A stretch of DNA of 64,000 nucleotides from Blastococcus sp. CT_GayMR20 (GCF_004570345.1 NZ_SPQM01000003.1:46529-110528); one strand, 5' to 3'. Shown: positions 25,694 through 35,145, counted from the stretch's first letter. Numbers and translations: made by a program. Notes: a model not told the origin generated them from the sequence alone.

Positions 25694-26806
25694 GTGGCTG
25701 CCGACTTCGCCGTCGTACTCGACGAGCTCAACACGACCCTGAAGTCGATCGAGGCCGTCCTGCGCATCGACGACATGCGCAACGAGATCGCCGACCTCGA
25801 GCAACAGGCCGCGGCGCCCGACCTCTGGAACGACGTCGAGGCCGCGCAGGCGATCACCTCGAAGCTCTCCTACCTGCAGGGCGACCTCCGCCGCGTCGAG
25901 GAGCTGCGCAGCCGACTGGACGACGTGGCGCTCCTGCACGAGATGGCGGAGGAGGAGGGCGACGACGCCACGACCGCCGAGACCGAGCGGGAGCTGACCA
26001 GCATCCGCGCCGTCATCGACGAGCTCGAGGTCCGCACCCTGCTCAACGGCGAGTACGACTCCCGCGAGGCGCTCGTGACGATCCGCTCCGAGGCCGGGGG
26101 AGTGGACGCCGCGGACTTCGCCGAGATGCTCATGCGCATGTACCTGCGCTGGGCCGAGCGGCACAAGTACCCCACCGAGGTCCTCGACGTCAGCTACGCG
26201 GAGGAGGCGGGGATCAAGTCGGCCACCTTCGCCGTCAAGGTGCCCTACGCCTACGGCACCCTCTCCGTCGAGCAGGGCACGCACCGGCTCGTCCGCATCT
26301 CGCCGTTCGACAACCAGGGCCGCCGGCAGACGTCGTTCGCCGGTGTCGAGGTGCTGCCGGTGGTCGAGCAGACCGACCACGTCGAGATCCCCGAGAACGA
26401 GATCCGGGTCGACGTCTTCCGGTCCTCCGGCCCCGGGGGGCAGAGCGTCAACACCACCGACTCCGCCGTCCGGATGACGCACATCCCGACCGGCATCGTG
26501 GTGTCCTGCCAGAACGAGAAGAGCCAGATCCAGAACCGGGCCGCGGCGCTGCGCGTGCTCCAGGCCCGGCTGCTCGTCGTCCGGCAGGCCGAGCAGCGCG
26601 CCGAGATGGACGCACTCAAGGGCGAGGGCAGCAGCTGGGGCAACCAGATGCGCTCCTACGTCCTGCACCCGTACCAGATGGTCAAGGACCTGCGCACCGA
26701 GCACGAGACCGGCAACACCGCCTCGGTGCTCGACGGCGACATCGACGCCTTCATCGAGGCCGGCATCCGGTGGCGCCGTCAGCAGGAGACCGCAGCCCTG
26801 AACTGA
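25694..26806 (+). CDS. prfB: Peptide chain release factor 2
   Basis: 370 aa. RF2 recognises UGA and UAA stop codons and triggers peptide release on the ribosome. The codon-reading tripeptide SPF (203-205) and the catalytic GGQ (248-250, in [14 protein letters not shown]) are intact. The reading frame is continuous: the internal UGA frameshift used for autoregulation in enteric prfB is absent, as is usual in actinobacteria. Start is GTG 25694. Followed by ftsE, ftsX and smpB, a conserved actinobacterial gene order. Confidence 0.97.
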   Translation: MAADFAVVLDELNTTLKSIEAVLRIDDMRNEIADLEQQAAAPDLWNDVEAAQAITSKLSYLQGDLRRVEELRSRLDDVALLHEMAEEEGDDATTAETERELTSIRAVIDELEVRTLLNGEYDSREALVTIRSEAGGVDAADFAEMLMRMYLRWAERHKYPTEVLDVSYAEEAGIKSATFAVKVPYAYGTLSVEQGTHRLVRISPFDNQGRRQTSFAGVEVLPVVEQTDHVEIPENEIRVDVFRSSGPGGQSVNTTDSAVRMTHIPTGIVVSCQNEKSQIQNRAAALRVLQARLLVVRQAEQRAEMDALKGEGSSWGNQMRSYVLHPYQMVKDLRTEHETGNTASVLDGDIDAFIEAGIRWRRQQETAALN

Positions 26807-26819
26807 GCGTCGCCGCCCG

Positions 26820-26844
26820 CGGGAACGAGTCCGGAGAGTTCCCG
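26820..26844 (+). terminator. Hairpin after prfB
   Basis: CGGGAAC (26820-26826) pairs with GTTCCCG (26838-26844) across an 11-nt loop, 13 bp after the prfB stop. There is no T-tract; hairpin-only terminators are common in high-GC actinobacteria. Confidence 0.45.
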
Positions 26845-26876
26845 TGCGTCCGCCTCGGACGAGCAGCCGGGGCAGG

Positions 26877-26882
26877 TACCGT
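26877..26882 (+). promoter_or_regulatory. Putative -10 box of ftsE, leaderless
   Basis: TACCGT ends 8 nt before the ftsE GTG; no RBS is visible. Together with the prfB hairpin it suggests ftsE has its own transcription start. Confidence 0.45.
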
Positions 26883-26890
26883 GGCGCCTC

Positions 26891-27580
26891 GTGATCGAAA
26901 TGCAACACGTCACCAAGCTCTACCCGGCCAGCGGCCGGCCGGCCCTCGACGACGTGTCCACCGAGATCGACAAGGGCGAGTTCGTCTTCCTGATCGGGTC
27001 CTCCGGTTCGGGCAAGTCGACGTTCCTGCGCCTCCTGCTCAAGGAGGACACCCCCACCTCGGGCACCGTCGTCGTCAACGGCAAGACGCTGAACACGATG
27101 AGCAAGTGGCAGGTGCCCAAGCTGCGCCGGACCATGGGCTGCGTCTTCCAGGACTTCCGCCTGCTGCGCGACCGCACGGTCGCCCAGAACGTGGCGTTCG
27201 CCCTCGAGGTCATCAACAAGCCCACGCGGACGATCAAGCGGGTCGTGCCCGAGGTGCTGGAGATGGTGGGCCTGGAGGGCAAGGCGCACCGGCTCCCCAG
27301 CGAGCTCTCCGGTGGTGAGCAGCAGCGCGTGGCGATCGCCCGGGCCTTCGTGAACCGGCCGCTGGTCCTGCTCGCCGACGAGCCCACCGGAAACCTCGAC
27401 CCGGAGACCAGCGAGGGGATCATGCTGCTGCTGGAGCGGATCAACCGCACCGGCACCACGGTGATCATGGCGACGCACGACTACCACATCGTCGACTCCA
27501 TGCGCCGCCGCGTCATCGAGCTCAACGGGGGCCAGATCACCCGCGACCAGTCGCGGGGCGTCTACGGCGTCGGCCGCTAG
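26891..27580 (+). CDS. ftsE: Cell-division ABC-type ATPase FtsE
   Basis: 229 aa. FtsE is the cytoplasmic ATPase of the FtsEX complex that controls peptidoglycan hydrolases during division or elongation. Walker A GSSGSGKS (36-43), signature [15 protein letters not shown] (139-153) and Walker [12 protein letters not shown] (160-170) are all canonical; H-loop in ATHDYHIVD. Pairs with ftsX 48 bp downstream. Confidence 0.97.
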   Translation: MIEMQHVTKLYPASGRPALDDVSTEIDKGEFVFLIGSSGSGKSTFLRLLLKEDTPTSGTVVVNGKTLNTMSKWQVPKLRRTMGCVFQDFRLLRDRTVAQNVAFALEVINKPTRTIKRVVPEVLEMVGLEGKAHRLPSELSGGEQQRVAIARAFVNRPLVLLADEPTGNLDPETSEGIMLLLERINRTGTTVIMATHDYHIVDSMRRRVIELNGGQITRDQSRGVYGVGR

Positions 27581-27628
27581 TCCGGCCCGGCCCGACCGAC
27601 CCCTCACGAACCCACTGACAGGGAATCC

Positions 27629-28513
27629 ATGCGCGTCAACTTCGTCCTCTCCGAGGTGGCCACCGGGCTTCGTCGCAACCTGACCATGACGGTCGCGATG
27701 ATCCTGACGACGGCCATCTCCCTCGGACTCATGGGCACCGGCCTGCTGATCGCCGGGATGATCTCCGACATGAAGGAGATCTACTACGACAAGGTGCAGG
27801 TCTCCATCTTCCTGGCCGACGACGTCACCGAGGAGCAGCGCACCGCCATCCAGACGGAGCTGGAGGGCTCGAACGAGGTCAAGAGCTTCATCTACGAGTC
27901 CAAGGACGAGGCCTACGAGCGCTTCCAGCAGCAGTTCAGCCAGCAGCCCGAGCTGGTCGAGAACACCCCCGCCGACGCGCTGCCCGAGAGCTTCCGCGTG
28001 GAGCTGGAGAACCCGGAGCGGTTCCGCGTCATCGCCGAGGAGTTCCCGAACGGGCAGAACGGCGTGGACCAGGTCCGCGACGAGGGCGAGTTCCTCGACC
28101 GCCTGTTCAGCCTGCTCAACGGCGCCCGCAACGCGACGATCGCCGTGGCGGTGGTCCAGGCGCTGGCGGCGCTGCTGCTGATCTCGAACACCATCCAGCT
28201 GGCCGCGTTCAACCGCCGCAACGAGACGAACATCATGCGGCTGGTCGGCGCCTCGCGCTGGTACACCCAGCTCCCGTTCATCCTCGAGGCCGCGGTCGCC
28301 GGCCTGATCGGTGCGCTGCTGGCGATCGGCGGGCTGATCCTCACCAAGGTGCTCTTCGTCGACAAGACGCTCGCCGGGCCGATCAAGGCGGGGATCATCC
28401 CGCCGGTCGACTGGTCGGCGATCGCCTTCATCAGCCCGATCATCGCCGCCGCCGGCGTGGGTCTGGCCGGCATCGCCGCCTACGTGACGCTCAGGCTGTA
28501 CGTGCGCCTGTAG
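27629..28513 (+). CDS. ftsX: Cell-division permease FtsX
   Basis: 294 aa with the FtsX topology: one N-terminal membrane helix (LTMTVAMILTTAISLGLMG), an extracytoplasmic domain of about 120 residues, then three C-terminal helices (about 165-190, 220-245, 265-290). It couples FtsE ATP hydrolysis to a NlpC/P60-type hydrolase, in mycobacteria RipC. RBS CAGGGAATCC precedes the ATG. Confidence 0.96.
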   Translation: MRVNFVLSEVATGLRRNLTMTVAMILTTAISLGLMGTGLLIAGMISDMKEIYYDKVQVSIFLADDVTEEQRTAIQTELEGSNEVKSFIYESKDEAYERFQQQFSQQPELVENTPADALPESFRVELENPERFRVIAEEFPNGQNGVDQVRDEGEFLDRLFSLLNGARNATIAVAVVQALAALLLISNTIQLAAFNRRNETNIMRLVGASRWYTQLPFILEAAVAGLIGALLAIGGLILTKVLFVDKTLAGPIKAGIIPPVDWSAIAFISPIIAAAGVGLAGIAAYVTLRLYVRL

Positions 28514-28534
28514 TTCGGCCCCTGCTCTTCCCAC

Positions 28535-28591
28535 CGAGATCGGCGATCTGGTCGCTTCCTGCGCCTCTTGGCGACCACATCGCCGATCTCG
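28535..28591. terminator. Long 21-bp hairpin between ftsX and smpB
   Basis: 28535-28555 and 28571-28591 form a stem of 21 bp with a single mismatch and a 15-nt loop; the core GAGATCGGCGAT is mirrored as ATCGCCGATCTC. It sits 21 bp after ftsX and could be its terminator. The length and near perfection also fit a REP-like or miniature inverted-repeat element. I saw no second copy in this window. Confidence 0.7.
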
Positions 28592-28623
28592 CGGTGTTCC
28601 GAAGGCAAGATCGCGCTCCCCGG

Positions 28624-28629
28624 TAGCCT
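28624..28629 (+). promoter_or_regulatory. Putative -10 box of smpB, leaderless
   Basis: TAGCCT lies 6 nt before the ATG at 28636 and downstream of the strong hairpin, so smpB probably has its own, nearly leaderless transcript. Confidence 0.45.
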
Positions 28630-28635
28630 TGAGGC

Positions 28636-29112
28636 ATGCCGCGGGAACAGGGGCGGAAGTTCATCGCCCAGAACAAGAAGGCGCGGCACGACTACTCCAT
28701 CCTCGACACCTACGAGGTCGGCCTCGCGCTGACCGGCACCGAGGTCAAGAGCCTTCGTGCCGGCCGTGCCTCCCTCGTCGACGGGTTCGCCTCGATCGAC
28801 GACGGGGAGGTGTGGCTGCAGCACGTCCACATCCCCGAGTACGTACAGGGCACGTGGACCAACCACGCCCCGCGCCGCAAGCGCAAGGTGCTCATGCACC
28901 GCAGCGAGATCGACAAGCTGGTCAGCAAGATCAAGGAAGGCGGGCTCACGCTCGTCCCGCTCGACCTGTACTTCAAGGACGGCAAGGTCAAGGCGACGCT
29001 CGCCCTCGCGAAGGGCAAGAAGTCCTACGACAAGCGGCACGACCTCGCCGAGCGGGACTCCCGCCGCGAGATCCAGAAGGCCTTCGGGCGGTACGTGAAG
29101 GGACGCCGTTGA
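28636..29112 (+). CDS. smpB: tmRNA-binding protein SmpB
   Basis: 158 aa, typical length. SmpB binds the tRNA-like end of tmRNA and brings it to stalled ribosomes. Family landmarks: [20 protein letters not shown] (about 13-32), [12 protein letters not shown] (33-44), LHRSEI-like [12 protein letters not shown] (about 85-96), and the basic tail [20 protein letters not shown]. Its RNA partner gene ssrA is 7.5 kb downstream at 36602. The stop overlaps the TTG of the next gene. Confidence 0.97.
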   Translation: MPREQGRKFIAQNKKARHDYSILDTYEVGLALTGTEVKSLRAGRASLVDGFASIDDGEVWLQHVHIPEYVQGTWTNHAPRRKRKVLMHRSEIDKLVSKIKEGGLTLVPLDLYFKDGKVKATLALAKGKKSYDKRHDLAERDSRREIQKAFGRYVKGRR

Positions 29113-30032
29113 GGGGTATCGCCTACGACCGGTTCGGCGACGAGAGCGTCCTGCAGCTGCGCGACGACCTGCCCGAGCCCCCGGTCGGCCCGGACACCGT
29201 CCTCGTCCGCGTGCACGCCGCGGGTGTGAACCCGGTCGACATGGCGATCCGCGAGGGCCACCTCGCCGGCGCGTACCCGCACCACTTCCCGATCGTCCCG
29301 GGGTGGGACGTGTCCGGGGTCGTCGAGGCCGCCGGTCCCGCGGTGACCGGCCTCGCCGCCGGCGACGAGGTGTTCGGCTACGTCCGCCGGGACGACGTCC
29401 AGTGGGGGACCATGGCCGAGCTCGTGCCCGCCCCGCAGCGCTGCCTGTGGCACAAGCCGGAGTCGCTGTCGTTCGCCGAGGCCGGGGCGCTGCCGCTCGC
29501 CGGGCTGACCGCGTACCAGGCGCTCACCGAGGCCCTCGACGTGGGCGAGGGTGACCGCGTCCTCGTCCACCGGGCGGCGGGCGGCGTCGGCTTCACTGCC
29601 GTCCAGATCGCCGTGGCGCTGGGCGCCCACGTGATCGGCACGGCCAGCCCGAGGAACCACGGCTTCCTGCGGGACGCCGGTGCGGCCGAGGTCCTCGACT
29701 ACTCCGCCGGCCCGATCAGCGAGCAGCTGTCGGAGCCGGCCGACGCCGTCCTCGACCTGGTCGGCGGGGAGACGCTGGCCGACTCCCCGAAGCAGGTCCG
29801 CAACCCCTCCCGGATCGTGAGCGTCGTCGACCCCTCGGTCCGCGACCTCGGCGGCCGCTACGTGTTCGTCCGGCCCGAGCAGCACGACCTCGAGGAACTG
29901 GGCCGGATGGCCGACGCCGGCCAGCTGCGGGTGCCGATCGCCAAGGCGTTCCCGCTGGAACTGGTCGCCGAGGCCCAGCGGCTGGTGTCCGGCGGGCACG
30001 TGCGGGGCAAGGTCGTCGTCACGCTCCGATGA
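29109..30032 (+). CDS. Zinc-free MDR-type quinone/enone oxidoreductase
   Basis: 307 aa starting at TTG 29109, which overlaps the smpB stop (TTGA). GroES-like N-terminal domain ([20 protein letters not shown]), then a Rossmann NADPH site ([20 protein letters not shown]). It lacks the Cys/His ligands of zinc alcohol dehydrogenases, so it belongs to the quinone reductase/enoyl reductase branch. Substrate unknown. Coupling to smpB by a 4-bp overlap is probably positional, not functional. Confidence 0.85.
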   Translation: MRGIAYDRFGDESVLQLRDDLPEPPVGPDTVLVRVHAAGVNPVDMAIREGHLAGAYPHHFPIVPGWDVSGVVEAAGPAVTGLAAGDEVFGYVRRDDVQWGTMAELVPAPQRCLWHKPESLSFAEAGALPLAGLTAYQALTEALDVGEGDRVLVHRAAGGVGFTAVQIAVALGAHVIGTASPRNHGFLRDAGAAEVLDYSAGPISEQLSEPADAVLDLVGGETLADSPKQVRNPSRIVSVVDPSVRDLGGRYVFVRPEQHDLEELGRMADAGQLRVPIAKAFPLELVAEAQRLVSGGHVRGKVVVTLR

Positions 30033-30108
30033 CCGCGAGAGCGACGCCCGAGCGAGCACCGCAGGGAGCGCCAGCGACCGAGGAGCGGAACGAGGGCGGA
30101 GCCGAGCA
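30033..30108 (+). other. Purine-rich GAGCGA-type repetitive leader
   Basis: The 76 bp between two genes is built from imperfect GAGCGA/GAGCGG units (gcgagcaccgcaggg, gaccgaggagcgg, gagccgagc). Several GGAG-like cores give many possible RBS for the ATG at 30109. No other feature. Confidence 0.45.
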
Positions 30109-31005
30109 ATGACCTCGCTGCACCCGCCGGCCGACGACGCCGACGTGCCGCGGTACTGGCGCGAGCTGGGGCTGCCCGGGCTGGTCGACGTGCACGTGCA
30201 CTTCCTGCCCGACCCGGTGCAGGCCAAGGTCTGGCAGTACTTCGCGCAGGCCGAGACGCACTACGGCGCTGGCTGGCCGATCACCTATGCGCTGCCGGTG
30301 GACGAACGCCTCGCCGTCCTCGACCGGCTGGGTGTGCGCGCCTTCCCGACGTTGCCGTACCCGCACAAGCCCGGCATGGCCGCCTGGCTGAACGAGTGGT
30401 CGGCCGCGTTCGCACGCCGCGACCCGCGGGTGCTGCGGTCGGCGACCTTCTACCCCGAGCCGGAGGCCGCCGGGTACGTCGCCGAGGCACTGGCCGGCGG
30501 CACGCGGGTGTTCAAGGTGCACGTGCAGGTGGGGCGCTTCGACCCGCGCGACCCGTTGCTCGACGAGGTCTGGGCCGGCCTGGAGGAGGCCGGGACACCG
30601 GTGGTCATCCACTGCGGGTCCGGTCCGCTGGCGGGCGAGCACACCGGGCCCGAGCCGGTGACCGGGCTGCTCGAGAGGTATCCGCGGCTGCAGTTGGTGG
30701 TCGCGCACCTGGGCATGCCCGAGTACCGCGACTTCCTCGAGCTGGCCGAGCGGTACGAGCGCGTGCACCTGGACACCACGATGTTCGCCACCGACTTCAC
30801 CGAGCGGCTGATGCCGTTCGACCCTGCGGACCGGCCGCGACTGTCGGCCCTGCGTGCCAAGGTGCTCCTCGGCAGCGACTTCCCGTCCATCCCGTACCCG
30901 TACGCCCACCAGCTGCAGGCGCTGCACCGGCTCGGGCTGGGGGAGGAGTGGCTGCGCGCCGTCCTCTGGGAGAACGGCGCCCGGCTGTTCGACCTGGAGG
31001 CCTGA
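30109..31005 (+). CDS. Amidohydrolase-2 family protein
   Basis: 298 aa. TIM-barrel amidohydrolase: metal-binding VDVHVHFLPDP (about 27-37), VIHCGSGPLAG near 165-175, LVVAHLGMPEY near 190-200, and the catalytic Asp in LLGSDFPSIPYPY (about 252-264). These are the landmarks of PF04909 enzymes (decarboxylases and hydrolases of the ACMSD/LigY type). Exact substrate unknown. The stop overlaps the ATG of the following VOC gene. Confidence 0.87.
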   Translation: MTSLHPPADDADVPRYWRELGLPGLVDVHVHFLPDPVQAKVWQYFAQAETHYGAGWPITYALPVDERLAVLDRLGVRAFPTLPYPHKPGMAAWLNEWSAAFARRDPRVLRSATFYPEPEAAGYVAEALAGGTRVFKVHVQVGRFDPRDPLLDEVWAGLEEAGTPVVIHCGSGPLAGEHTGPEPVTGLLERYPRLQLVVAHLGMPEYRDFLELAERYERVHLDTTMFATDFTERLMPFDPADRPRLSALRAKVLLGSDFPSIPYPYAHQLQALHRLGLGEEWLRAVLWENGARLFDLEA

Positions 31006-31382
31006 TGCCCAGCTTCACCCTGACCGCCGCCGTCCTCGGCACGCCGGACCCCCGTGGACTGGCCCGCTTCTACCAGCGGCTGCTCGGCTGGCCGCTGCGG
31101 GACGACACCGGCGAGTGGGCGACGCTGCGGCCGGCCGACGGGAGCACGGGGCTGTCCTTCCAGCTGGAGAACGACCACGAGCCACCGGTGTGGCCGCCCG
31201 AGCCGGGCACGCAGCAGATGCAGCTGCACCTCGACATCCTGGTCGACGATCTCGAGGGGGCGTGCGCCGTCGCCGAGGACGCCGGTGCCACGCTCGCCGG
31301 TGGCCACGAGGACGACGACGAGATCGTGCGCGTCTACCGCGACCCTGCGGGTCACCCCTTCTGCCTGTTCGTGCGCCGCTGA
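31005..31382 (+). CDS. VOC-family protein
   Basis: 125 aa. Start TGATG overlaps the amidohydrolase stop. A VOC domain with DPRGLARFYQRLLGWPL at the start and YRDPAGHPFCLFVRR at the end, as in glyoxalase/dioxygenase-like proteins; the missing first His suggests a binding or non-canonical enzyme. Likely in an operon with the amidohydrolase. Confidence 0.83.
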   Translation: MPSFTLTAAVLGTPDPRGLARFYQRLLGWPLRDDTGEWATLRPADGSTGLSFQLENDHEPPVWPPEPGTQQMQLHLDILVDDLEGACAVAEDAGATLAGGHEDDDEIVRVYRDPAGHPFCLFVRR

Positions 31383-31411
31383 ATTCGGTGGCCGTCACCG
31401 CCTGCGCTGCC

Positions 31412-31417
31412 TAGCCT
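31412..31417 (+). promoter_or_regulatory. Putative -10 box of GNAT gene, leaderless
   Basis: TAGCCT ends 8 nt before the GTG at 31426; no RBS lies between. Confidence 0.4.
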
Positions 31418-31425
31418 CGGCGTCC

Positions 31426-32433
31426 GTGGCCGAGCTTCCCGCGGTACCCGAGGGCCTGACCGTCCGGCCGATGTGCGCCGACGACGCCGTGCCCGTCGCC
31501 GCGCTGCTCACTGCGGCCGAGCAGGTCGACCGGACCGACGAGAACTTCTCCCCCGAAGACCTCACCGAGTGGTGGGACGGCTGGCAGGCCGACCTGGGCC
31601 GGGACGGCATCGCCGTCTGCGACGCCGCCGGCGTGGTGGTCGGTTTCGCCGTGGCCTTCGCGCCGCCCACGTTCCGGGACGCCTACCGCGTGTACCTCGA
31701 GGGGCGGGTCCGTCCTGATCTGCGCGGGCGCGGACTGGGTCGCATCCTGCTGGACTGGGAGCTACGGCGCGGGGCCGAGATCCACGTCGAGCGCCAGCCG
31801 TCGGCGCCGGGAAAGCTCGTGCTCAACGTCGTGGAGACGATGCCGTCCCTCGAGGGACTGGCGCGCCGGGCAGGGCTGACCGCCGAGCGCTGGTTCCGGG
31901 ACATGGAGCGTTGGCTGACCGACCTGCCTGCCGCGCGGGCCGTCGACGGGGTCGACCTCGTCCCGTTCGCGTGGGACCGCGACGACGAGGTGCGGCGCGC
32001 GCACAACGTCGCGTTCGCCGAGCACCACGGTTCGGCCGAACGCGACCCGGACACGTGGACGGCGCTGTACACCGGGCAGCGCGCGTTCCGGCCCGACCTC
32101 TCGGTGCTCGCGATCGAGGACGACGTCCTGCTCGCCTACGTCCTGGCCTACGTGTACGAGGCCGACACCCAGGCGACCGGGCGCCAGCAGACGTACTTCG
32201 GCCAGATCGGCGTCCTGCCGCACGCCCGGGGCCGTGGGCTGGCGACGGCGGCCATCGTCGAGGCGCTCCGGGTCGCGGCCGGGGCCGGCTGCGTCGGCGC
32301 CCGCCTCGGCGTGGACACCGAGAACGTCACCGGCGCGCTGCGCCTCTACGAGAACCTGGGCTTCTCCACCGTGCTGACGCAGGTGGCGTGGTCGCAAGAC
32401 CTCGCGCCGGAAGAGGCGGGCAGCGCTCAGTAG
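31426..32433 (+). CDS. Tandem GNAT N-acetyltransferase
   Basis: 335 aa from GTG 31426. Two GNAT domains: the first has acetyl-CoA loop VRPDLRGRGLGRILL (about 97-111), the second GVLPHARGRGLATAAIVEAL (about 264-283) and closing NVTGALRLYENLGF. The two-domain layout and size resemble mycothiol synthase MshD, but conserved MshD-specific sequence is not obvious, so the substrate is left open. Its stop TAG lies within the -10 box of the next gene. Confidence 0.82.
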   Translation: MAELPAVPEGLTVRPMCADDAVPVAALLTAAEQVDRTDENFSPEDLTEWWDGWQADLGRDGIAVCDAAGVVVGFAVAFAPPTFRDAYRVYLEGRVRPDLRGRGLGRILLDWELRRGAEIHVERQPSAPGKLVLNVVETMPSLEGLARRAGLTAERWFRDMERWLTDLPAARAVDGVDLVPFAWDRDDEVRRAHNVAFAEHHGSAERDPDTWTALYTGQRAFRPDLSVLAIEDDVLLAYVLAYVYEADTQATGRQQTYFGQIGVLPHARGRGLATAAIVEALRVAAGAGCVGARLGVDTENVTGALRLYENLGFSTVLTQVAWSQDLAPEEAGSAQ

Positions 32434-32436
32434 GGT
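32431..32436 (+). promoter_or_regulatory. Putative -10 box of SCO6745-like gene
   Basis: TAGGGT begins at the GNAT stop codon and ends 7 nt before the ATG at 32444; no RBS is visible. Confidence 0.35.
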
Positions 32437-32443
32437 GCGGCGC

Positions 32444-33325
32444 ATGGTCAGTGTCGATCAGCCATCGTCCGTGCTCGAGCCCGCGATGGTGGCCCGCGCC
32501 CACCGTGCGGTGGAGCCGCTGCACTCACACATGTACTTCGCGCCGGAGCACGACGAGAAGCTGGGCGCCCTGGGGCTCAAGCCGGGCCGGATGAGCTACT
32601 TCGCCGGGCGGGCGGCGCCGATGGGCGCCGTCGGGGCGGGCGTCGTGACCGCGACCTTCTACAACTTCTCGCCGTCCCTCGTGGCGCACATGATCCCGCG
32701 CGCCTGGAGCCTGGCGTCACCCGAGCACATCCTCGCCGCGCGGCTCGACATCGCCCGGTCGTCGCTCACCAGGCTGCTCGGCGCCGAGGCCGCCGGGTCG
32801 GCGGAGGTGGCGGAGCTCGCCGAGCTGCTGCGCGAGGCGTGCGCCGTCCTGACGCCGGAGGGCCGGGCGCTCTACGCCGGCCACGCGGACCTGCCGTGGC
32901 CCGAGGAGCCGCTGCTGGCGCTCTGGCACGGGGCGACCCTGCTGCGCGAGCACCGGGGCGACGGTCACATCGCCGTCCTGCTGCACGCCGGGCTCACCGG
33001 TCTCGAGGCGCTCGTCACGCACACGGCCACCGGCCGGGGCTTCACCGAGCCGGCCGCCCGGGCGACCCGCGGCTGGAAGGAGGACGAGTGGGCCGCGGCC
33101 TGCGCCGCGCTCGCCGACCGGGGTCTCCTGGACGACGCAGGGCTGACCGACGACGGCACGAGCCTGCGGGCACACATCGAGACGCAGACCGACGCGCTGT
33201 CGGCCGATCCGTGGCTGCTGCTCGGACCCGAGCGCACCGCGCGGGTCGTCGAGCTGGGCAAGGGTCTGTCCCGCCGGCTGGTCGCGTCCGGCGCGTTCGG
33301 GGCAGGGATCTTCGCCGGGAGCTGA
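32444..33325 (+). CDS. SCO6745-like conserved actinobacterial protein
   Basis: 293 aa from ATG 32444. A soluble, largely helical protein whose segments SHMYFAPEHDEKLGALGLKP and ATFYNFSPSLVAHMIPRAW and the C-terminal winged-helix-like part (GWKEDEWAAACAALADRGLL) match the SCO6745 family of conserved actinobacterial proteins. Biochemical role unknown. Stands between the GNAT gene and a transporter, own promoter likely. Confidence 0.78.
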   Translation: MVSVDQPSSVLEPAMVARAHRAVEPLHSHMYFAPEHDEKLGALGLKPGRMSYFAGRAAPMGAVGAGVVTATFYNFSPSLVAHMIPRAWSLASPEHILAARLDIARSSLTRLLGAEAAGSAEVAELAELLREACAVLTPEGRALYAGHADLPWPEEPLLALWHGATLLREHRGDGHIAVLLHAGLTGLEALVTHTATGRGFTEPAARATRGWKEDEWAAACAALADRGLLDDAGLTDDGTSLRAHIETQTDALSADPWLLLGPERTARVVELGKGLSRRLVASGAFGAGIFAGS

Positions 33326-33374
33326 CGAGGTCCTTCCTTTAGGGTCCGGGAAACGACCCGTCACGGGAGGTGCC

Positions 33375-34997
33375 ATGACCGCAACGGAGCGGGCATCGGG
33401 GGAGCAGGTACAGCGCACCGACGTCGACGCCGCCTTCCGCGGCAGCGCGACCTACCGGAGCCTGGGGGAGCAGGAGCTCAGCCCGGCCGAGGAGCGCTTC
33501 GAGAAGGGGCGCCGGACCGTCGGGCTCTTCCTGGCCCCGGTGGTCACGATCGTCTTCGCGTTGCTGCCCATCGACCTGCCCCGGGACCAGCACCTGCTCG
33601 CCGCGGTCCTGCTCGGCGTCATCGTCCTGTGGATCACCGAGCCGGTGCCGATCCCGATCGGCGGCCTCATCGGCGTCGCGGCGATCGTCATCCTGGGCGT
33701 CGTCCCGTCCGACGACGCGCTGGCTCCGTTCGGCTCCCCGACGATCTTCACCTTCATCGGCGCGTTCATCCTCGCCATGGCGATGCTCAAGCACGGCCTG
33801 GCCCGTCGCTTCGCGATGTTCGTGCTCTCGCTGAAGTGGGTGGGCACCTCGACGTACCGCACGATCATCGCCTTCGGTGCGATCACCTGCCTGCTCTCGG
33901 CCTTCGTCAGCAACACCGCCACCGTCGCCATGCTGCTGCCCACCGCGCTCGGCATCCTCTCGGTCATCGCCAAGCTCCTGCAGGACAAGGAGCTGGTGAA
34001 GCCGGACTTCGACCCGCTGCGGCTGCGGGTCGGCGCCGCGCTGATGCTCATGCTCGCCTACGGGGCGAGCGTCGGCGGTCTGCTGACACCGGTCGGCACG
34101 CCACCCAACCTGATCGGCCGCGGGCTCATCGAGGAGGCGACCGGGGAGCGGATCGGCTTCCTCGACTGGATGCTCATGGCGCTGCCGATCTGCGCCCTGA
34201 TGTTCGTCGCGCTGATCGTGGTGCTCCTGCTGCTCAACAAGCCGGAGATCAAGCGCATCGAGGGCGTCAGCGAGTACGTGCAGAAGGAGCGGGCCGAGCT
34301 CGGGAGCTTCTCCCGCGCCGAGAAGAACACCCTCATCGCGTTCGGGATCACCGTGTTCTGCTGGATCTTCCCCGGCATCATCGCGCTCACCGCCGGCACG
34401 GAGTCCGACCTCTACACCACGATCAGCGACCGGATGGACGAGGGCATCATCGCCGTCGTCGGCGCCTCGCTCCTCTTCCTGCTGCCGACGGACTGGAAGA
34501 ACCGGGAGTTCACGCTCAACTGGAGCGACGCGGCGAAGATCGACTGGGGCACGATCCTGCTGTTCGGCACCGGCATCATCTTCGGCTCGCTGCTGGCCAG
34601 CACCGGCCTGGCCGAGACGATCGGGACGGCGTCGGCGGACACGCTGGGACTGAGCAGCACCTTCGCGATCACGATCTTCGCGGTGATACTCGCGATCATC
34701 ATCAGCGAGACGACCAGCAACACCGCCTCCGCGGCCGTCGTGGTGCCGATCATCATCCCGGTGGCGATGGCCGCCGGCATCAACCCGTTCGTCCCGGCGC
34801 TCGCGGCCACCTTCGCCGCGTCGTTCGGCTTCATGCTGCCGGTGTCGACGCCCCAGAACGCGATCGTGTACGGCTCGGGTGTCGTGCCGATCACCAAGAT
34901 GATCCGTTCCGGCATCTCGTTCGACGTCCTCGGTGCCCTGCTGATCGTGCTGCTGCTGCCGGTCATGGTGGAGCTGGTGCTGGGATCGGTCGGCTGA
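33375..34997 (+). CDS. DASS/SLC13-family anion transporter
   Basis: 540 aa with 11-12 membrane helices. The twin SNT-type signatures of the divalent anion:Na+ symporter fold are visible: FVSNTATVAMLLPTALGI, VGTPPNLIGRGL, TTSNTASAAVVVPIIIPV and VSTPQNAIVYGSG. Members import dicarboxylates, citrate or sulfate with Na+. The 50-residue hydrophilic N-terminus is typical of actinobacterial members. ATG preceded by GGGAGGTGCC. Substrate cannot be assigned; C4-dicarboxylate is the commonest. Confidence 0.9.
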   Translation: MTATERASGEQVQRTDVDAAFRGSATYRSLGEQELSPAEERFEKGRRTVGLFLAPVVTIVFALLPIDLPRDQHLLAAVLLGVIVLWITEPVPIPIGGLIGVAAIVILGVVPSDDALAPFGSPTIFTFIGAFILAMAMLKHGLARRFAMFVLSLKWVGTSTYRTIIAFGAITCLLSAFVSNTATVAMLLPTALGILSVIAKLLQDKELVKPDFDPLRLRVGAALMLMLAYGASVGGLLTPVGTPPNLIGRGLIEEATGERIGFLDWMLMALPICALMFVALIVVLLLLNKPEIKRIEGVSEYVQKERAELGSFSRAEKNTLIAFGITVFCWIFPGIIALTAGTESDLYTTISDRMDEGIIAVVGASLLFLLPTDWKNREFTLNWSDAAKIDWGTILLFGTGIIFGSLLASTGLAETIGTASADTLGLSSTFAITIFAVILAIIISETTSNTASAAVVVPIIIPVAMAAGINPFVPALAATFAASFGFMLPVSTPQNAIVYGSGVVPITKMIRSGISFDVLGALLIVLLLPVMVELVLGSVG

Positions 34998-35097
34998 GGC
35001 CCGGTCACCCGGACGGGCGACGCCGGCTGGACAGCTCATGACACGATGGACGACGGCCTCCTCGACGGAGGGCGGCCCCGACGGGAGGGAGCGACGC

Positions 35098-35145
35098 ATG
35101 CGCAGCGAACCTCCGAGTACCGATCCCGAGGTCCTCCCCGCCTAG
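35098..35145 (+). CDS. Proline-rich 15-aa leader peptide upstream of corA
   Basis: ATG 35098 follows a strong RBS (GGGAGGGAGCGACGC) and encodes MRSEPPSTDPEVLPA before TAG. Four prolines and four acidic residues in 15 positions, including EPP and DPE. It ends 77 bp before corA in a different frame. Proline/acid-rich leaders upstream of Mg2+ transporters (MgtL of Salmonella) sense Mg2+ through ribosome destabilisation or slow proline decoding; a similar role here is inference. Confidence 0.5.
   Translation: MRSEPPSTDPEVLPA

Noticed and set aside
25694..26806. Programmed frameshift in prfB
   Set aside because: Frame is continuous and no in-frame UGA is present near codon 25.
25688..28534. 948-aa minus-strand open frame
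   Set aside because: Exact antisense of prfB, ftsE and ftsX; Val/Asp/Arg/His-rich low-complexity composition, no domain; typical high-GC shadow.
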